Source: Caldifarciminota bacterium
Lineage (GTDB): Bacteria > Hydrothermota > Tepidihabitantia > B3-TA06
Length of the DNA stretch: 55,953 nt
Direction: 5' to 3'
Assembly (NCBI GenBank): GCA_016934635.1
Contig: JAFGSK010000062.1
Coordinates: 1 to 55,953 of the forward strand
Notes under the pieces: model-generated
The model's database searches: none
Told to the model about the DNA's origin: nothing
The model's input: the letters and a program-made list of their open reading frames with translations, nothing else
Made by a program: the position numbers and the translations under genes
Part shown: in pieces, positions 27,303 to 35,530 of the stretch
Layout of the letters: every line of letters begins with the position of its first letter
Numbering within the stretch: the stretch's first letter is position 1

Positions 27303-27384
27303 CCATTCGGTATTTTCAGATTAATTATTCCATTGAAACAAAATGAGCGACTTCCCATATACCTATTTTTTTCGATTGCTCGAT

Positions 27385-29241
27385 CTACTTCAATTGAGCA
27401 AGCTTTTCCCTGGCTCGTTCGATGTTTCGAGAAACATTAGGATAAGACGAATCAATCTTGAGTACCTGCTGCCAGTAGTTGATTGCTTGCTGGTATTGAT
27501 GGTTGGTGTATGCCTGCACGCCCTGAAGGTAGAGTTCGTCGGTATCCTTTTTCTGAAGATTGGCTTGGATTCGTTCGATGTAGTCCTTGGCCGTGGAATT
27601 TGAAGGTTCGAGAGCTAACGCTGCATAGAAGGATTTCTGAGCATTAACATAGTAACGACGGTTGTAGTAGTCGATACCTTCGTTAACGTACTGGCTAGTA
27701 AGAGTTTTAATCTTGGACTGATAAAGACTAACCTTGGTCTGCAATGTTTGATTGGCAGGCGCCATCTTCTGAAGAGACAGGGCAAGGTTAAGTGCCTGAC
27801 GCCATTCGGATTTCTTCTCTAGCCCTTCGAGTTCCCGTAGACCTTCCGCAAGGCTTTCAGTAATCTTCTGGGAAGTCTTTTCCTTGTATACCTTGACTGT
27901 CTGGGCGTTTGGCTCAAGTTTTTCTATCTTCGCCCAGGTTTCGGCAGCGCCTTTGTAGTCTCCTGCCGCATATTGTTCGAGGCCTTTCTGGTACAATGCG
28001 TTTATCTCACCTGAGTTGCGAAGGGAAGCGGTTTTGGAAAATATGCTTTCGGAGAATTTGCGTTGCGCTTCCTCGGAATGCGCTTTTGCATCTTTATTTG
28101 TCGAATCAATGGCCAGGGCGGCTTCCGCTTTATTCATTGCCTCAAGGTAATCACCGGTTTTGATGGCTGCTTCGGCTCCTGCAAGAAGGGCGTTAAGTTT
28201 AGAGTCGCGTTGTTCCCCTTTGACTCTCTGCAGCCAATCTAAAGCCTCATCGTTAGCGGGATTCCAGATAAGAGAAACGTCGAATGCATTTATCGCTTCG
28301 CTGTAATTCTTCTGATTATAGTAATCAATACCTTGAGTTTTGTAGGTGTTACTGGTTACCTCGTTTTTCTTCTGCTTTTCAGCGTCTATGGCTGCCAGTC
28401 TTTCCTCAACTTCTTCGGTAGAGGCAATACTGAAGAGAAGCGAGAATCCCAGAATGTCATTTCTGATATTGGGATTAAGTAGATTTGGATGGGACGAAAA
28501 ACTAAGATTGATTTTACAGAGGTTGAGATCAGCTGCAGCAAGAACACCGAATCTGTTATCACTGCCCCATCCGCCGCCAATTTCTAAAGGAAAGTGTATA
28601 ATATCTTCAAGATTTATCAGCGCTGCCAGATGAGCTGTTCCGTCAAGGCCTGCCCGCTCTTCCAAAAGATCCCGAACGTGAAAATTTACAAGAAATCTTA
28701 AGAAAGCGATACTGTAATCGATGCCACCCTGTATATTAAAAAGCTCCACCCATCGGGCTGCAGCGGCAATTGTAATATCACCTGGGACGTCGGCAAATTT
28801 TATGTCCGGGAAAGCGATACCTACTGCAAACGCTGGATGTACGTGTGGAGTTGTTTCGGTATAACGCATACCAAGACTTGCTCCAGTATGTAGAAAGCCG
28901 AACTTGTAAGCTCCGCCTACCAGAACTCCTCTAGCATCACTTTCGTCGCGGAATCCAGCAAGTCCAGCTCCAAATTTACCTATAGGCTGGTTATATCCAA
29001 TGAAACCAATCTGGGTATAGGAATCAAGAATTCGAGATACAACATTTGTTCCCGTACCGTTAAACTCGAATCCAATCGGACTATAAAGAAGTTTCCTGTT
29101 TACTGTACGGGTAAGAAGAGCCGGATTCACGTAAAGGGCTAAAGGTTGATCTGCTACCGTGACCGCAGCATCTGCCAACCCGTTTTCTCTTGCTTCACCT
29201 AAAGGTAAGGTTATTAAAGACAGAAACATCAATATTTGCAT
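27385..29241 (-). CDS. Outer-membrane barrel-like protein fused to a TPR domain
   Basis: About 618 residues. The start at 29241 gives a short signal-like N terminus (MQILMFLSLITLPLGEA) and lies seven nucleotides behind a perfect promoter; upstream in-frame starts overlap the -10 box. The first half (about 20-280) looks like a beta-barrel related to UPF0164/PorV-like proteins (DQPLALYVNPALL, GFIGYNQPIGKFGAGLAGF, AVGIAFPDIKF, GVLAAADLNL). The second half contains repeated YYNQKNYSEAINAFDVSLIWNP-like tetratricopeptide units at about 315, 430, 540 and 580. It may assemble surface or secretion complexes. Monocistronic; convergent with the hydrogenase operon. Confidence 0.75.
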   Translation of the reverse strand: MQILMFLSLITLPLGEARENGLADAAVTVADQPLALYVNPALLTRTVNRKLLYSPIGFEFNGTGTNVVSRILDSYTQIGFIGYNQPIGKFGAGLAGFRDESDARGVLVGGAYKFGFLHTGASLGMRYTETTPHVHPAFAVGIAFPDIKFADVPGDITIAAAARWVELFNIQGGIDYSIAFLRFLVNFHVRDLLEERAGLDGTAHLAALINLEDIIHFPLEIGGGWGSDNRFGVLAAADLNLCKINLSFSSHPNLLNPNIRNDILGFSLLFSIASTEEVEERLAAIDAEKQKKNEVTSNTYKTQGIDYYNQKNYSEAINAFDVSLIWNPANDEALDWLQRVKGEQRDSKLNALLAGAEAAIKTGDYLEAMNKAEAALAIDSTNKDAKAHSEEAQRKFSESIFSKTASLRNSGEINALYQKGLEQYAAGDYKGAAETWAKIEKLEPNAQTVKVYKEKTSQKITESLAEGLRELEGLEKKSEWRQALNLALSLQKMAPANQTLQTKVSLYQSKIKTLTSQYVNEGIDYYNRRYYVNAQKSFYAALALEPSNSTAKDYIERIQANLQKKDTDELYLQGVQAYTNHQYQQAINYWQQVLKIDSSYPNVSRNIERAREKLAQLK

Positions 29242-29248
29242 AATTAGC

Positions 29249-29276
29249 ATTATATGGCTTGCTCGCAATCTGTCAA
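29249..29276 (-). promoter_or_regulatory. Consensus promoter of the barrel-TPR gene, leaderless
   Basis: On the minus strand, TTGACA (29276-29271), 16 bp, and TATAAT (29254-29249) both match consensus perfectly. The chosen ATG (29241) begins seven nucleotides later, so the mRNA should start at or beside the start codon. Confidence 0.8.
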
Positions 29277-29327
29277 TAGGGTACTTACCCTAGGTATGGT
29301 TGATCTTTCCTATAATAATCAGTTAGG

Positions 29328-29355
29328 TTGACAGATATTTTGAGTTAATTAATCT
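29328..29355 (+). promoter_or_regulatory. Promoter of the tgt leader ORF and tgt
   Basis: TTGACA (29328-29333) and a weak TAATCT (29350-29355) with the usual 16-bp spacing. The ATG of a 9-codon leader ORF starts eight nucleotides further on. Confidence 0.45.
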
Positions 29356-29363
29356 TAGAGATT

Positions 29364-29393
29364 ATGAAACTTAAGGTCAACAACCGTAGATAA
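29364..29393 (+). CDS. Nine-residue leader ORF overlapping the tgt start
   Basis: ATG at 29364 opens MKLKVNNRR and ends with TAA at 29391-29393, whose last base is the A of the tgt ATG (TAATG). tgt itself has no ribosome-binding site at normal distance. The likely role is to load ribosomes on a leaderless message and pass them to tgt by termination-reinitiation. This rests on sequence arrangement only. Confidence 0.4.
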   Translation: MKLKVNNRR

Positions 29394-30499
29394 TGATCGA
29401 CTTCACAATTCGTGCCAAAGATAAAGATTCCAAGGCTCGTCAGGGAGACCTCAAGCTTGTCCATGGTATAGTGGAAACACCTGCGTTTATGGCTGTGGCT
29501 ACCCAAGCCACGGTTAAGACCTTTAGCGCTGACGAGATTGCCGACATGGGCGGTCAGATACTGGTTTCAAACGCCTACCATCTTTATCTGCGTCCGGGAA
29601 CAGAGGTAATTCGTAGGGCAGGCGGACTTGCCTCGTTTATGGGTTGGAACCGCCCTATCCTGACCGATTCCGGAGGATTTCAGGTATATTCATTGACCGG
29701 CTTAGGTAAGGTAACTGACGAAGGCGTTGAGTTTCAGTCCCACATCGACGGCTCCCGCCACTGTTTTACACCTGAAAAGGTGGTAAGTATTCAAAACGAC
29801 CTCGATACCGACATCTGGATGGTCCTGGATCAACCGATCGGTTATCCTGCCGAACATCCGGCTGCGGTTCGCTCCATGGAACGCACCACAATCTGGGCTC
29901 AAAAATCACTAGAAGCCGCTCCCCGAAACCACCGACTTTTCGGCATCATACAAGGTGCAACCTATCAAGATTTGCGCGAGCGCTCCGCTCGTGAGATTAC
30001 TGCTTTCCCTTTCAAAGGGTTTGCACTGGGCGGACTCTGTCTAGGTGAACCACCTGAACTAACATTTAGAATAATCGATCAGATTGAGCCATTGCTGCCT
30101 GAGGTCAAGATTCGTTATGTAATGGGAGCAGGCTATCCTGAGGATATACTGGAGATGGTTTCCCGGGGAATTGATCTTTTTGACTGCGTTCTGCCGACAC
30201 GCAACGGCAGGACAGGGGCAGCGTTCATACGTACCGGACGAATAAATATACGCAACGCTCAATATTCAGATGATCTGGTACCACTCGATGAGACATGCAA
30301 CTGCCCTGTTTGCCGGAAATACTCAAGGGCTTTCCTTCGTCATCTTTTTATCTCAGGCGAGGTGTTGGGACCACGGCTTTTATCCATCCACAACCTTCAT
30401 TTCTACTATACCTTGATGCGCGAGATACGCCAGTCAATCAAGGAAGGAACCTTCAGCAGATATAGAGAAAAGAGGCTTAAGGAACTGGAAAGGAATTGA
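29393..30499 (+). CDS. tgt: tRNA-guanine transglycosylase
   Basis: Exchanges guanine for the queuine precursor preQ1 at position 34 of tRNAs with GUN anticodons. The 368-residue protein shows the catalytic and binding motifs TDSGGFQVYSL, ALGGLCLGEPPE, MGAGYPEDILEMVSRGIDLFDCVLPTRNGRTG, and the zinc site CNCPVC with a later histidine. queA, the next pathway enzyme, is about 6 kb away on the opposite strand. The tRNA-His(GTG) in this window would be one substrate. Confidence 0.95.
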   Translation: MIDFTIRAKDKDSKARQGDLKLVHGIVETPAFMAVATQATVKTFSADEIADMGGQILVSNAYHLYLRPGTEVIRRAGGLASFMGWNRPILTDSGGFQVYSLTGLGKVTDEGVEFQSHIDGSRHCFTPEKVVSIQNDLDTDIWMVLDQPIGYPAEHPAAVRSMERTTIWAQKSLEAAPRNHRLFGIIQGATYQDLRERSAREITAFPFKGFALGGLCLGEPPELTFRIIDQIEPLLPEVKIRYVMGAGYPEDILEMVSRGIDLFDCVLPTRNGRTGAAFIRTGRINIRNAQYSDDLVPLDETCNCPVCRKYSRAFLRHLFISGEVLGPRLLSIHNLHFYYTLMREIRQSIKEGTFSRYREKRLKELERN

Positions 30500-30686
30500 T
30501 TTCAGCTAACGTATTTCATAATCGGATAGGGGAGAGGTTGCGATGAACCTTGAAATCTCCATGCTTGTTGTCGCCGGGTTATCGTTGAAGGATTTGGTTT
30601 AAGGATTTGCTGGTAGTGGCTGAAGAACGTTGATTGTTTTCGAAGGGAGTTACTTTCTCAATGCCCCGGTGAGCTTTCCTCAACAT

Positions 30687-31196
30687 CTACACAACTGATT
30701 GATCTGCCTGATTTGTTACTTTAAGGAATACGGCACCCAGGAACAGCACCAGCCCTAAACTGGAAAGGCCGCCGGTTATTAGCCTTAAGAGGTGAGTACT
30801 TTCCCACGATGTCAGAAGCTGGAATAAGCCATCTACGATCATCGGCAGGTTAAACAAGAATGATACAGGAACTATGAATTTTACGAAGGAACGCCTCAGA
30901 ATCCATATTCTGATCTGCGTGATGAATACTAATAAACCGGCAGGGACAAAGAAAAGATAAGTAGCAAAACAACGTACGCAGACCCCTAGTTTCTCTCCGC
31001 ATATAAACCAGGATCGGGAAGGCAGCTGATGACAGGTAAGATGATAAAACCCGTAAAGAAGGCGCGATAGCGCTTCAATACCCCATATTTTTAACAACGG
31101 GGCTAGGACGGTGCCGACAAGATTCAGGAATATGATTCCTAGAAATACACCCCATCCGATGAAAGCAATCCGGTCCTCTAAAAAGTCCTTTCCCAT
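30687..31196 (-). CDS. DUF2085 family membrane protein
   Basis: The 169-residue protein has about four helices. The family signature is clear: FYHLTCHQLPSRSWFICGEKLGVCVRCFATY, with conserved His and Cys residues that could bind a metal or haem. Function in the family is unknown. It stands alone behind a promoter with only 8 nt between -10 box and ATG. Confidence 0.85.
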   Translation of the reverse strand: MGKDFLEDRIAFIGWGVFLGIIFLNLVGTVLAPLLKIWGIEALSRLLYGFYHLTCHQLPSRSWFICGEKLGVCVRCFATYLFFVPAGLLVFITQIRIWILRRSFVKFIVPVSFLFNLPMIVDGLFQLLTSWESTHLLRLITGGLSSLGLVLFLGAVFLKVTNQADQSVV

Positions 31197-31204
31197 TATC
31201 CTGC

Positions 31205-31232
31205 ATTATGAAAGGGAATTCCTGTTTGTCAA
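31205..31232 (-). promoter_or_regulatory. Promoter of the DUF2085 gene, near-leaderless
   Basis: TTGACA (31232-31227), 16 bp, CATAAT (31210-31205) on the minus strand. ATG at 31196 follows after eight nucleotides. Confidence 0.6.
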
Positions 31233-31403
31233 GCAGTGGTGATGAGAAATAAAAAAAAATTAGATTACGTTACTACGACTAAATCAAAACGGCAAATTAA
31301 ACCTACTCATTTTACGGTTTGTCCTCTTAGCCTTAATCTTAATCCATCAATTAAATGCACTTACAGTATAAAGGATGTTTGATGCTCCGATTCAGTCGAA
31401 CTA

Positions 31404-31431
31404 TTGACAAGTTTGGTTCTTTGGTTAAAAT
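31404..31431 (+). promoter_or_regulatory. Promoter of the DUF4870-like gene
   Basis: TTGACA (31404-31409), 16 bp, TAAAAT (31426-31431). A leader of about 35 nt carries AGGAGG before the ATG at 31473. Confidence 0.65.
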
Positions 31432-31472
31432 AGCGTCATAGGTTAAACTCAAAACCAATAGGAGGAATAGCG

Positions 31473-31886
31473 ATGGCTGAATATCCTAGTGCAACCGAAG
31501 AGCAAATTAAAGAAGGAAAAGGCATAGCTTGGCTTTCATACTGGGGTATCTTTTTCCTGATTCCCCTTCTGGCCCATAAGGATAACCCGTACTCGAGGTG
31601 GCATGCAGTTCAAGGTCTCACCCTTTGTATCGCCGAGGTTATCTGGGTTATTCTCTGGATCATCCTCGGTGCAATTATCGGTGCAATTGGTGGTCCCTTT
31701 ACGGTAGGTGGAAGAATTTGTGGGACTATCTGGACAATAATAGGCATAGTAGGCGTATGGATACTTCTTCTGATAGCCATTATCATTGGTATCATCAAAG
31801 CTGCAACTGGGAAATTCTGGAAAATCTGGGTCATAGGCGATTGGGGTGCGAGTATCTTCAAGGGCTTGATTCCCGGTGGTCAGTAG
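31473..31886 (+). CDS. DUF4870-like small membrane protein
   Basis: The 137-residue protein begins with an acidic, soluble stretch followed by GIAWLSYWGIFFLIPLLAHKDNPYSRWHAVQGL, the typical start of the DUF4870/Tic20-like family. Two long helices and an amphipathic end follow. The family's function is unknown. A strong ribosome-binding site (AGGAGG) and an intrinsic terminator 25 bp downstream make this a separate unit. Confidence 0.8.
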   Translation: MAEYPSATEEQIKEGKGIAWLSYWGIFFLIPLLAHKDNPYSRWHAVQGLTLCIAEVIWVILWIILGAIIGAIGGPFTVGGRICGTIWTIIGIVGVWILLLIAIIIGIIKAATGKFWKIWVIGDWGASIFKGLIPGGQ

Positions 31887-31911
31887 ACCAAATAAGTCAC
31901 ATAGAAAAAGT

Positions 31912-31939
31912 AAGCCCTGGCTCAGGCCGGGGCTTTTTT
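31912..31939 (+). terminator. Intrinsic terminator after the DUF4870-like gene
   Basis: A 10-bp stem (31912-31921 with 31926-31935, one G-U pair) with loop TCAG ends in a run of six T (31934-31939). Confidence 0.9.
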
Positions 31940-31975
31940 ATCAGGATAGGGGAGAGGCAACTATCCATTCTCAGA

Positions 31976-32003
31976 TTGACATTACAAAAAAACTCCGTAT
32001 CAT
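31976..32003 (+). promoter_or_regulatory. Promoter of trxA-guaB
   Basis: TTGACA (31976-31981), 16 bp, TATCAT (31998-32003). AAGGAGGT follows at 32009-32016, so this unit has a normal short leader. Confidence 0.65.
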
Positions 32004-32019
32004 TCGCTAAGGAGGTACA

Positions 32020-32343
32020 ATGATCCAGGTCAAAACCGTCGAAGAGTTCCAGAAGGAGGTTATTGAGGTACAAGTCCTGGTAATCGTGGACTTTTGGGCT
32101 AACTGGTGTCCTCCATGCAAGATGTTGGCACCGGTATTAGAAGAACTTGCCAATGAATATGAGAATCGAGTTAGGATTGTAAAAGTGGATGTCGATGAAG
32201 CGCGTGACTTGGCCAGACACTACGACGTAATGAGCATACCCACGGTTTTATTCTTTAAAGAAGGCAAAATTGTCGATACAAGTATTGGAGCTGTTCCTAA
32301 AGCAGTACTCGTTGAAAAACTTAAACCGTACCTTGAGTCCTGA
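32020..32343 (+). CDS. trxA: Thioredoxin
   Basis: The 107-residue protein has the thioredoxin fold with the redox motif WCPPC (C30, C33); the usual bacterial motif is WCGPC, so the redox potential may differ. VDFWANWC, the KVDVDEARDLARHYDVMSIPTVLFFKEGK stretch with the cis-proline (SIPT) and the final helix are all present. It precedes guaB by 8 bp and shares its promoter. Confidence 0.92.
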   Translation: MIQVKTVEEFQKEVIEVQVLVIVDFWANWCPPCKMLAPVLEELANEYENRVRIVKVDVDEARDLARHYDVMSIPTVLFFKEGKIVDTSIGAVPKAVLVEKLKPYLES

Positions 32344-32351
32344 GGATCAGA

Positions 32352-33836
32352 ATGGCAAGTACTCATACATCTGAGATTCGTTTTAAGGAGGGCTTGACAT
32401 TCGATGACATTCTCTTGCAGCCCCGCCATTCACAGGTCCTGCCCCGTAACGTAGATATTTCCACACGTTTCTCAAAGAAGATTTCACTTAAACTTCCGCT
32501 TGTAAGTGCAGCAATGGATACCGTTACAGAATCCGCGATGGCTATAGCCTTGGCTCAGCAAGGCGGCATAGGGGTCATTCACAAGAATATGAGTATCGAT
32601 CGCCAGGCAAGGGAAGTAAGGCAGGTCAAACGCGCGGAAAGCTGGATGATTGAGGACCCTTTTACCGTAACAGCTGATATGTCGTTAAGACAAGTGATTA
32701 ATTTGATGAATCACCACAACTGCGGAGGGTTTCCGGTGATCGATAACGAGCGCAGGGTTCAAGGTATCATAACAACCAGGGATACGATGTTCCAGGACGA
32801 CCATGAGATCACCGTCAAGGACGTTATGACTAAAGACAATCTGGTTACTGCCCGAATAGGAACCAGCATAACCAAAGCCCAGGAGATATTGAAAAAGAAT
32901 AAGATTGAAAAACTTCTAATTATTAACGATAAAGAACAACTGGCAGGTCTGGTAACGGCAAAAGACATTCAAAAAAAACTTGAGCATCCTGATTCTACGG
33001 TGGACGATCGTGGAAGGTTACGCTGTGCAGCTGCAGTCGGGGTATCACGGGATACATTCGATAGGGTAGAGGCTCTGATAGAGGCAGGGGTTGATGCAAT
33101 CGTAATAGATACTGCTCATGCACATTCTCAATTCGTGATTGACCTTGCCCGTAAGTTACGCAAAAAAACAAGTAATATCCAATTAATAATAGGAAATATC
33201 GGTACTCAGGAAGCTGCAGAAGAGCTTCTCAAGCTCGAACCTGATGCAATAAAGGTAGGAATCGGCCCTGGTTCCATTTGCACTACCCGTGTGGTTGCCG
33301 GAATTGGTGTGCCCCAGGTCACAGCCATTATGGAATGCTTTTCAGTAACAAAGAAAACAAAAGTTCCCTTGATTGCTGACGGGGGAATCCGTTACTCAGG
33401 CGACTTGGTAAAAGCACTTGCCTTGGGCGCAGATACAGTAATGCTCGGTAACCTTCTGGCCGGTACAGATGAAAGCCCTGGCGAGGCGATTTTACTCGAA
33501 GGTCGCCGTTACAAGATATATCGTGCGATGGGTTCGATAGATGCAATGAAGCAGGGATCAGCAGACCGGTATTTCCAAGAAGAGGCAAAAAAATTCGTTC
33601 CTGAGGGAATAGAAGGCATTGTGCCTTACCGCGGCAGCGTGGGCGAACAGATATACCAGTTGGCAGGCGGAACCAAATCAGGGCTAGGATATGTGGGAGC
33701 CAAGAACATAAAACAGCTCAGAACGCGCGCCAGGTTCGTGAAGGTTTCCCCGGCAGGGCTTCAGGAAAGCCACCCGCACGACATCCGTATCACCAAGGAA
33801 GCCCCGAACTACGAACTTCACCGGCCTAACCGCTAG
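32352..33836 (+). CDS. guaB: Inosine-5'-monophosphate dehydrogenase
   Basis: Converts IMP to XMP with NAD, the committed step of GMP synthesis. The 494-residue protein begins with [13 protein letters not shown], contains two CBS domains (about 95-205), the active-site loop GPGSICTTR with C310, then [10 protein letters not shown], and the flap with [15 protein letters not shown]. The length is typical. It forms an operon with trxA. A 13-bp repeat copy lies four bases after the TAG. Confidence 0.97.
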   Translation: MASTHTSEIRFKEGLTFDDILLQPRHSQVLPRNVDISTRFSKKISLKLPLVSAAMDTVTESAMAIALAQQGGIGVIHKNMSIDRQAREVRQVKRAESWMIEDPFTVTADMSLRQVINLMNHHNCGGFPVIDNERRVQGIITTRDTMFQDDHEITVKDVMTKDNLVTARIGTSITKAQEILKKNKIEKLLIINDKEQLAGLVTAKDIQKKLEHPDSTVDDRGRLRCAAAVGVSRDTFDRVEALIEAGVDAIVIDTAHAHSQFVIDLARKLRKKTSNIQLIIGNIGTQEAAEELLKLEPDAIKVGIGPGSICTTRVVAGIGVPQVTAIMECFSVTKKTKVPLIADGGIRYSGDLVKALALGADTVMLGNLLAGTDESPGEAILLEGRRYKIYRAMGSIDAMKQGSADRYFQEEAKKFVPEGIEGIVPYRGSVGEQIYQLAGGTKSGLGYVGAKNIKQLRTRARFVKVSPAGLQESHPHDIRITKEAPNYELHRPNR

Positions 33837-33840
33837 CCTA

Positions 33841-33853
33841 CCCGTAACACACC
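33841..33853 (+). repeat. Copy 1 of 13-bp 3'-end repeat CCCGTAACACACC
   Basis: This single copy lies four bases after the guaB stop, in the same sense as the gene. CCCGT here could pair with ACGGG at 33859-33863. The same element occurs at the 3' ends of two minus-strand genes (47043-47075 and 49619-49647). Confidence 0.75.
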
Positions 33854-33975
33854 TCCTGACGGGCTTTCCGTTACCCTTAACAATTCAAGAGACGTGCGAA
33901 TTCAGGGGAGGGCAGGATTTGGGGGCTGGCGGGTACATATTTAGGGACTTGGCCTTAGTTTACATAATCTCTATT

Positions 33976-34139
33976 ATCGGCAAAGCCGATATTCCTACGG
34001 CAAGGCTCTGCTACTCTTGACAGTCTAAACCAGATTGTCCAAAGAGCCGACGGAAAGTCGCAGTTACCGGCGACCGCCGGGAAGGCTAGTTTTGAGGCCC
34101 GCAGTGAAGTAAGGGGCCACCGACGGCGCGCACCTTTTT
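33976..34139. other. Hairpin-rich intergenic segment, possible structured RNA
   Basis: No ORF is supported here, but hairpins are dense: ATCGGC/GCCGAT (33976-33990, AAA loop); GGCTCT/AGAGCC (34004-34009 with 34043-34048) enclosing an 8-bp stem 34019-34039; CGAC/GTCG (34048-34060); CCGGC/GCCGG (34067-34080); GGCCC/GGGCC (34096-34118). On the plus strand the segment ends in TTTTT (34135-34139). It lies between two convergent genes. No known RNA family was recognised; strand and expression are unknown. Confidence 0.4.
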
Positions 34140-34172
34140 ACATACCGCACAGCCAAGTAATCAATATTACTA

Positions 34173-34391
34173 TTACTGCCCTATAGGATTCAAGTATGAC
34201 AAATTTGTCAAATTTGACAAACTACCAAGTTGTTGAACACCTAGCATAATACAACATTTTCCAGTTGAACCATCTGCTAAAGGTCTTGGGAATTGATACC
34301 ACCAAGCACATTCATCTCCTATACACTTGGCCCTCCCTTGATTTTCTGAATTCATCCACTTGAGCGGGCATACTTTATTTTGTTCTGCCAT
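34173..34391 (-). CDS. Small cysteine-rich protein
   Basis: The 72-residue protein begins behind a strong AAAGGAGG site. It has CPLKW, then CIGDECAWW and later GKCCIM, a spacing seen in small proteins thought to bind a metal; the reaction is unknown. The C-terminal part is a repetitive LSNLTNLSYLNP stretch. It lies 29 bp downstream of a membrane protein gene on the same strand and is probably co-transcribed with it. Confidence 0.75.
   Translation of the reverse strand: MAEQNKVCPLKWMNSENQGRAKCIGDECAWWYQFPRPLADGSTGKCCIMLGVQQLGSLSNLTNLSYLNPIGQ
34198..34220. repeat. Two overlapping perfect palindromes inside a coding end
   Basis: GACAAATTTGTC (34198-34209) and TTGTCAAATTTGACAA (34205-34220) are each perfect inverted repeats and overlap by five bases. 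They lie in the last codons of the small cysteine-rich gene and encode its repeated Leu-Ser-Asn segment. Confidence 0.7.
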
Positions 34392-34420
34392 TACTCCTCC
34401 TTTGTGTTTTGATTCTTCAA

Positions 34421-35134
34421 TCAGCCCTGGTTTCCTTCGGTTTCTTTTTTGTCATCCTCTTTGTTTTTGCCTTCTCGAAGCTTCATTAATCTCATCTTCA
34501 CCCACTCGCCAACTTGAGGCCCTTTAAGAAGTTTCCAGATCAACTGAACTGAAAGAACTAAGGACGTGCCACCTGCTGAAATTACAGCCACCATTGACAA
34601 TATGGCGAGCCAAGCAACTTCAAGGTCCAAAAACCACTTTCCAAAGGGCAGAGCAAACAAAGCAAAAGCAATTACAGATGAATTTACCAGCAGTGTGATT
34701 AAAATCTTGCGTCTATAGCCTCGTGCGTGTACAAGGTAACAGACAACCTCAAGGGCTGAATCAATAGCAGCATCTGCGCATTGCTTATATTCATGATTCT
34801 CTTCCTCTAACTTGTATATATCCATAATGTAGAATGCTAAAACTTCGTCTTGTGTGTGCTTCAAGGAGTTCAGTACCCTTTGTTCTCGTAGATTCGGAAT
34901 TTCAACTTTAGGTATAAAGGCAGAAAACAAACCCTCGCTTTCCTGCTCTCTTTCTCTGGCTGCCTGCGCAGTTGCGCAGCTATGCCGCATTCTTTCACCT
35001 GCCGATCTCTGAGAACGATCAAAGGAATTTAACCTATAAACGTAAAACATAGCGGATAAGGCAACCAAAGCGGCAAACGTCTGCGCGACAGCCGCCATAA
35101 GAAAGTTGTAAGTTGACAATAGCTCTGCATCCAC
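34421..35134 (-). CDS. Uncharacterised membrane protein with cytoplasmic central domain
   Basis: About 237 residues from a GTG at 35134; the frame extends 21 codons upstream, but a consensus-like promoter occupies that part and ends five nucleotides before the GTG. One helix near the N terminus (YNFLMAAVAQTFAALVALSAMFYVYRL) is followed by a charged helical region with LEEENHEYKQCADAAIDSALEVV. Two further helices (about 145-205) and a lysine/glutamate-rich tail follow. I do not recognise the family. It is followed by the small cysteine-rich gene. Confidence 0.7.
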   Translation of the reverse strand: MDAELLSTYNFLMAAVAQTFAALVALSAMFYVYRLNSFDRSQRSAGERMRHSCATAQAAREREQESEGLFSAFIPKVEIPNLREQRVLNSLKHTQDEVLAFYIMDIYKLEEENHEYKQCADAAIDSALEVVCYLVHARGYRRKILITLLVNSSVIAFALFALPFGKWFLDLEVAWLAILSMVAVISAGGTSLVLSVQLIWKLLKGPQVGEWVKMRLMKLREGKNKEDDKKETEGNQG

Positions 35135-35139
35135 GCATA

Positions 35140-35167
35140 ACAATACAAAAGTCGAGAGTTTTGTCAA
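35140..35167 (-). promoter_or_regulatory. Promoter of the membrane/Cys-rich pair, leaderless GTG
   Basis: TTGACA (35167-35162), 16 bp, TATTGT (35145-35140) on the minus strand, then five nucleotides and GTG (35134). It decides the start of the downstream gene. Confidence 0.6.
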
Positions 35168-35203
35168 GGGCTTATCCCCTGCACCTCCGTTCCTCAAGTA
35201 ATA

Positions 35204-35530
35204 CTACAGGCTAATCTGCAACCTCTTTAATTTCAAGCACTTACGCGCCAGATCAATGTACAGCCAGCAAAGAATCGGCGCGACTATTAAAACCTTCCAG
35301 TTGAAACGAACCGCCTGGGCCGCGTCTCCGTGCAAAAGACTCCAGATAGCCCTGGTAATCCCACACCCAGGGCATTTCTTGAATCCAAGGGCGCAGAATA
35401 CGCACAATGAAGGAGTTTTGCTGGGTAAATCTCGAGGCAGGAGAGGCGCGGCGATAAGACCCAGGGTTATGAGTACGAGAAGGATTATTTCGCCGGGGTT
35501 AGTCCTTCCTGAGAGGCCTGCCCTGGTCAT
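35204..35530 (-). CDS. DUF2752 family membrane protein
   Basis: About 108 residues with two to three helices. The family motif FKKCPGCGITRAIWSLLHGDAAQAVRFNW is clear; function is unknown. The ATG at 35530 is preferred over a TTG at 35551; in either case the gene overlaps the end of the TM2 protein gene upstream, so the two are translated together. Confidence 0.8.
   Translation of the reverse strand: MTRAGLSGRTNPGEIILLVLITLGLIAAPLLPRDLPSKTPSLCVFCALGFKKCPGCGITRAIWSLLHGDAAQAVRFNWKVLIVAPILCWLYIDLARKCLKLKRLQISL

Noticed and set aside
27343..27603. An 86-residue plus-strand frame after the hydrogenase operon
   Set aside because: Antisense to the TPR part of the barrel-TPR gene, downstream of a strong terminator and with no start signals.
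30543..30602. A 19-codon ORF behind GGGGAGAGG downstream of tgt
   Set aside because: It has a plausible ribosome-binding site but encodes nothing recognisable and is too short to call; the GGATAGGGGAGAGG string also occurs at 31943-31957 without an ORF.
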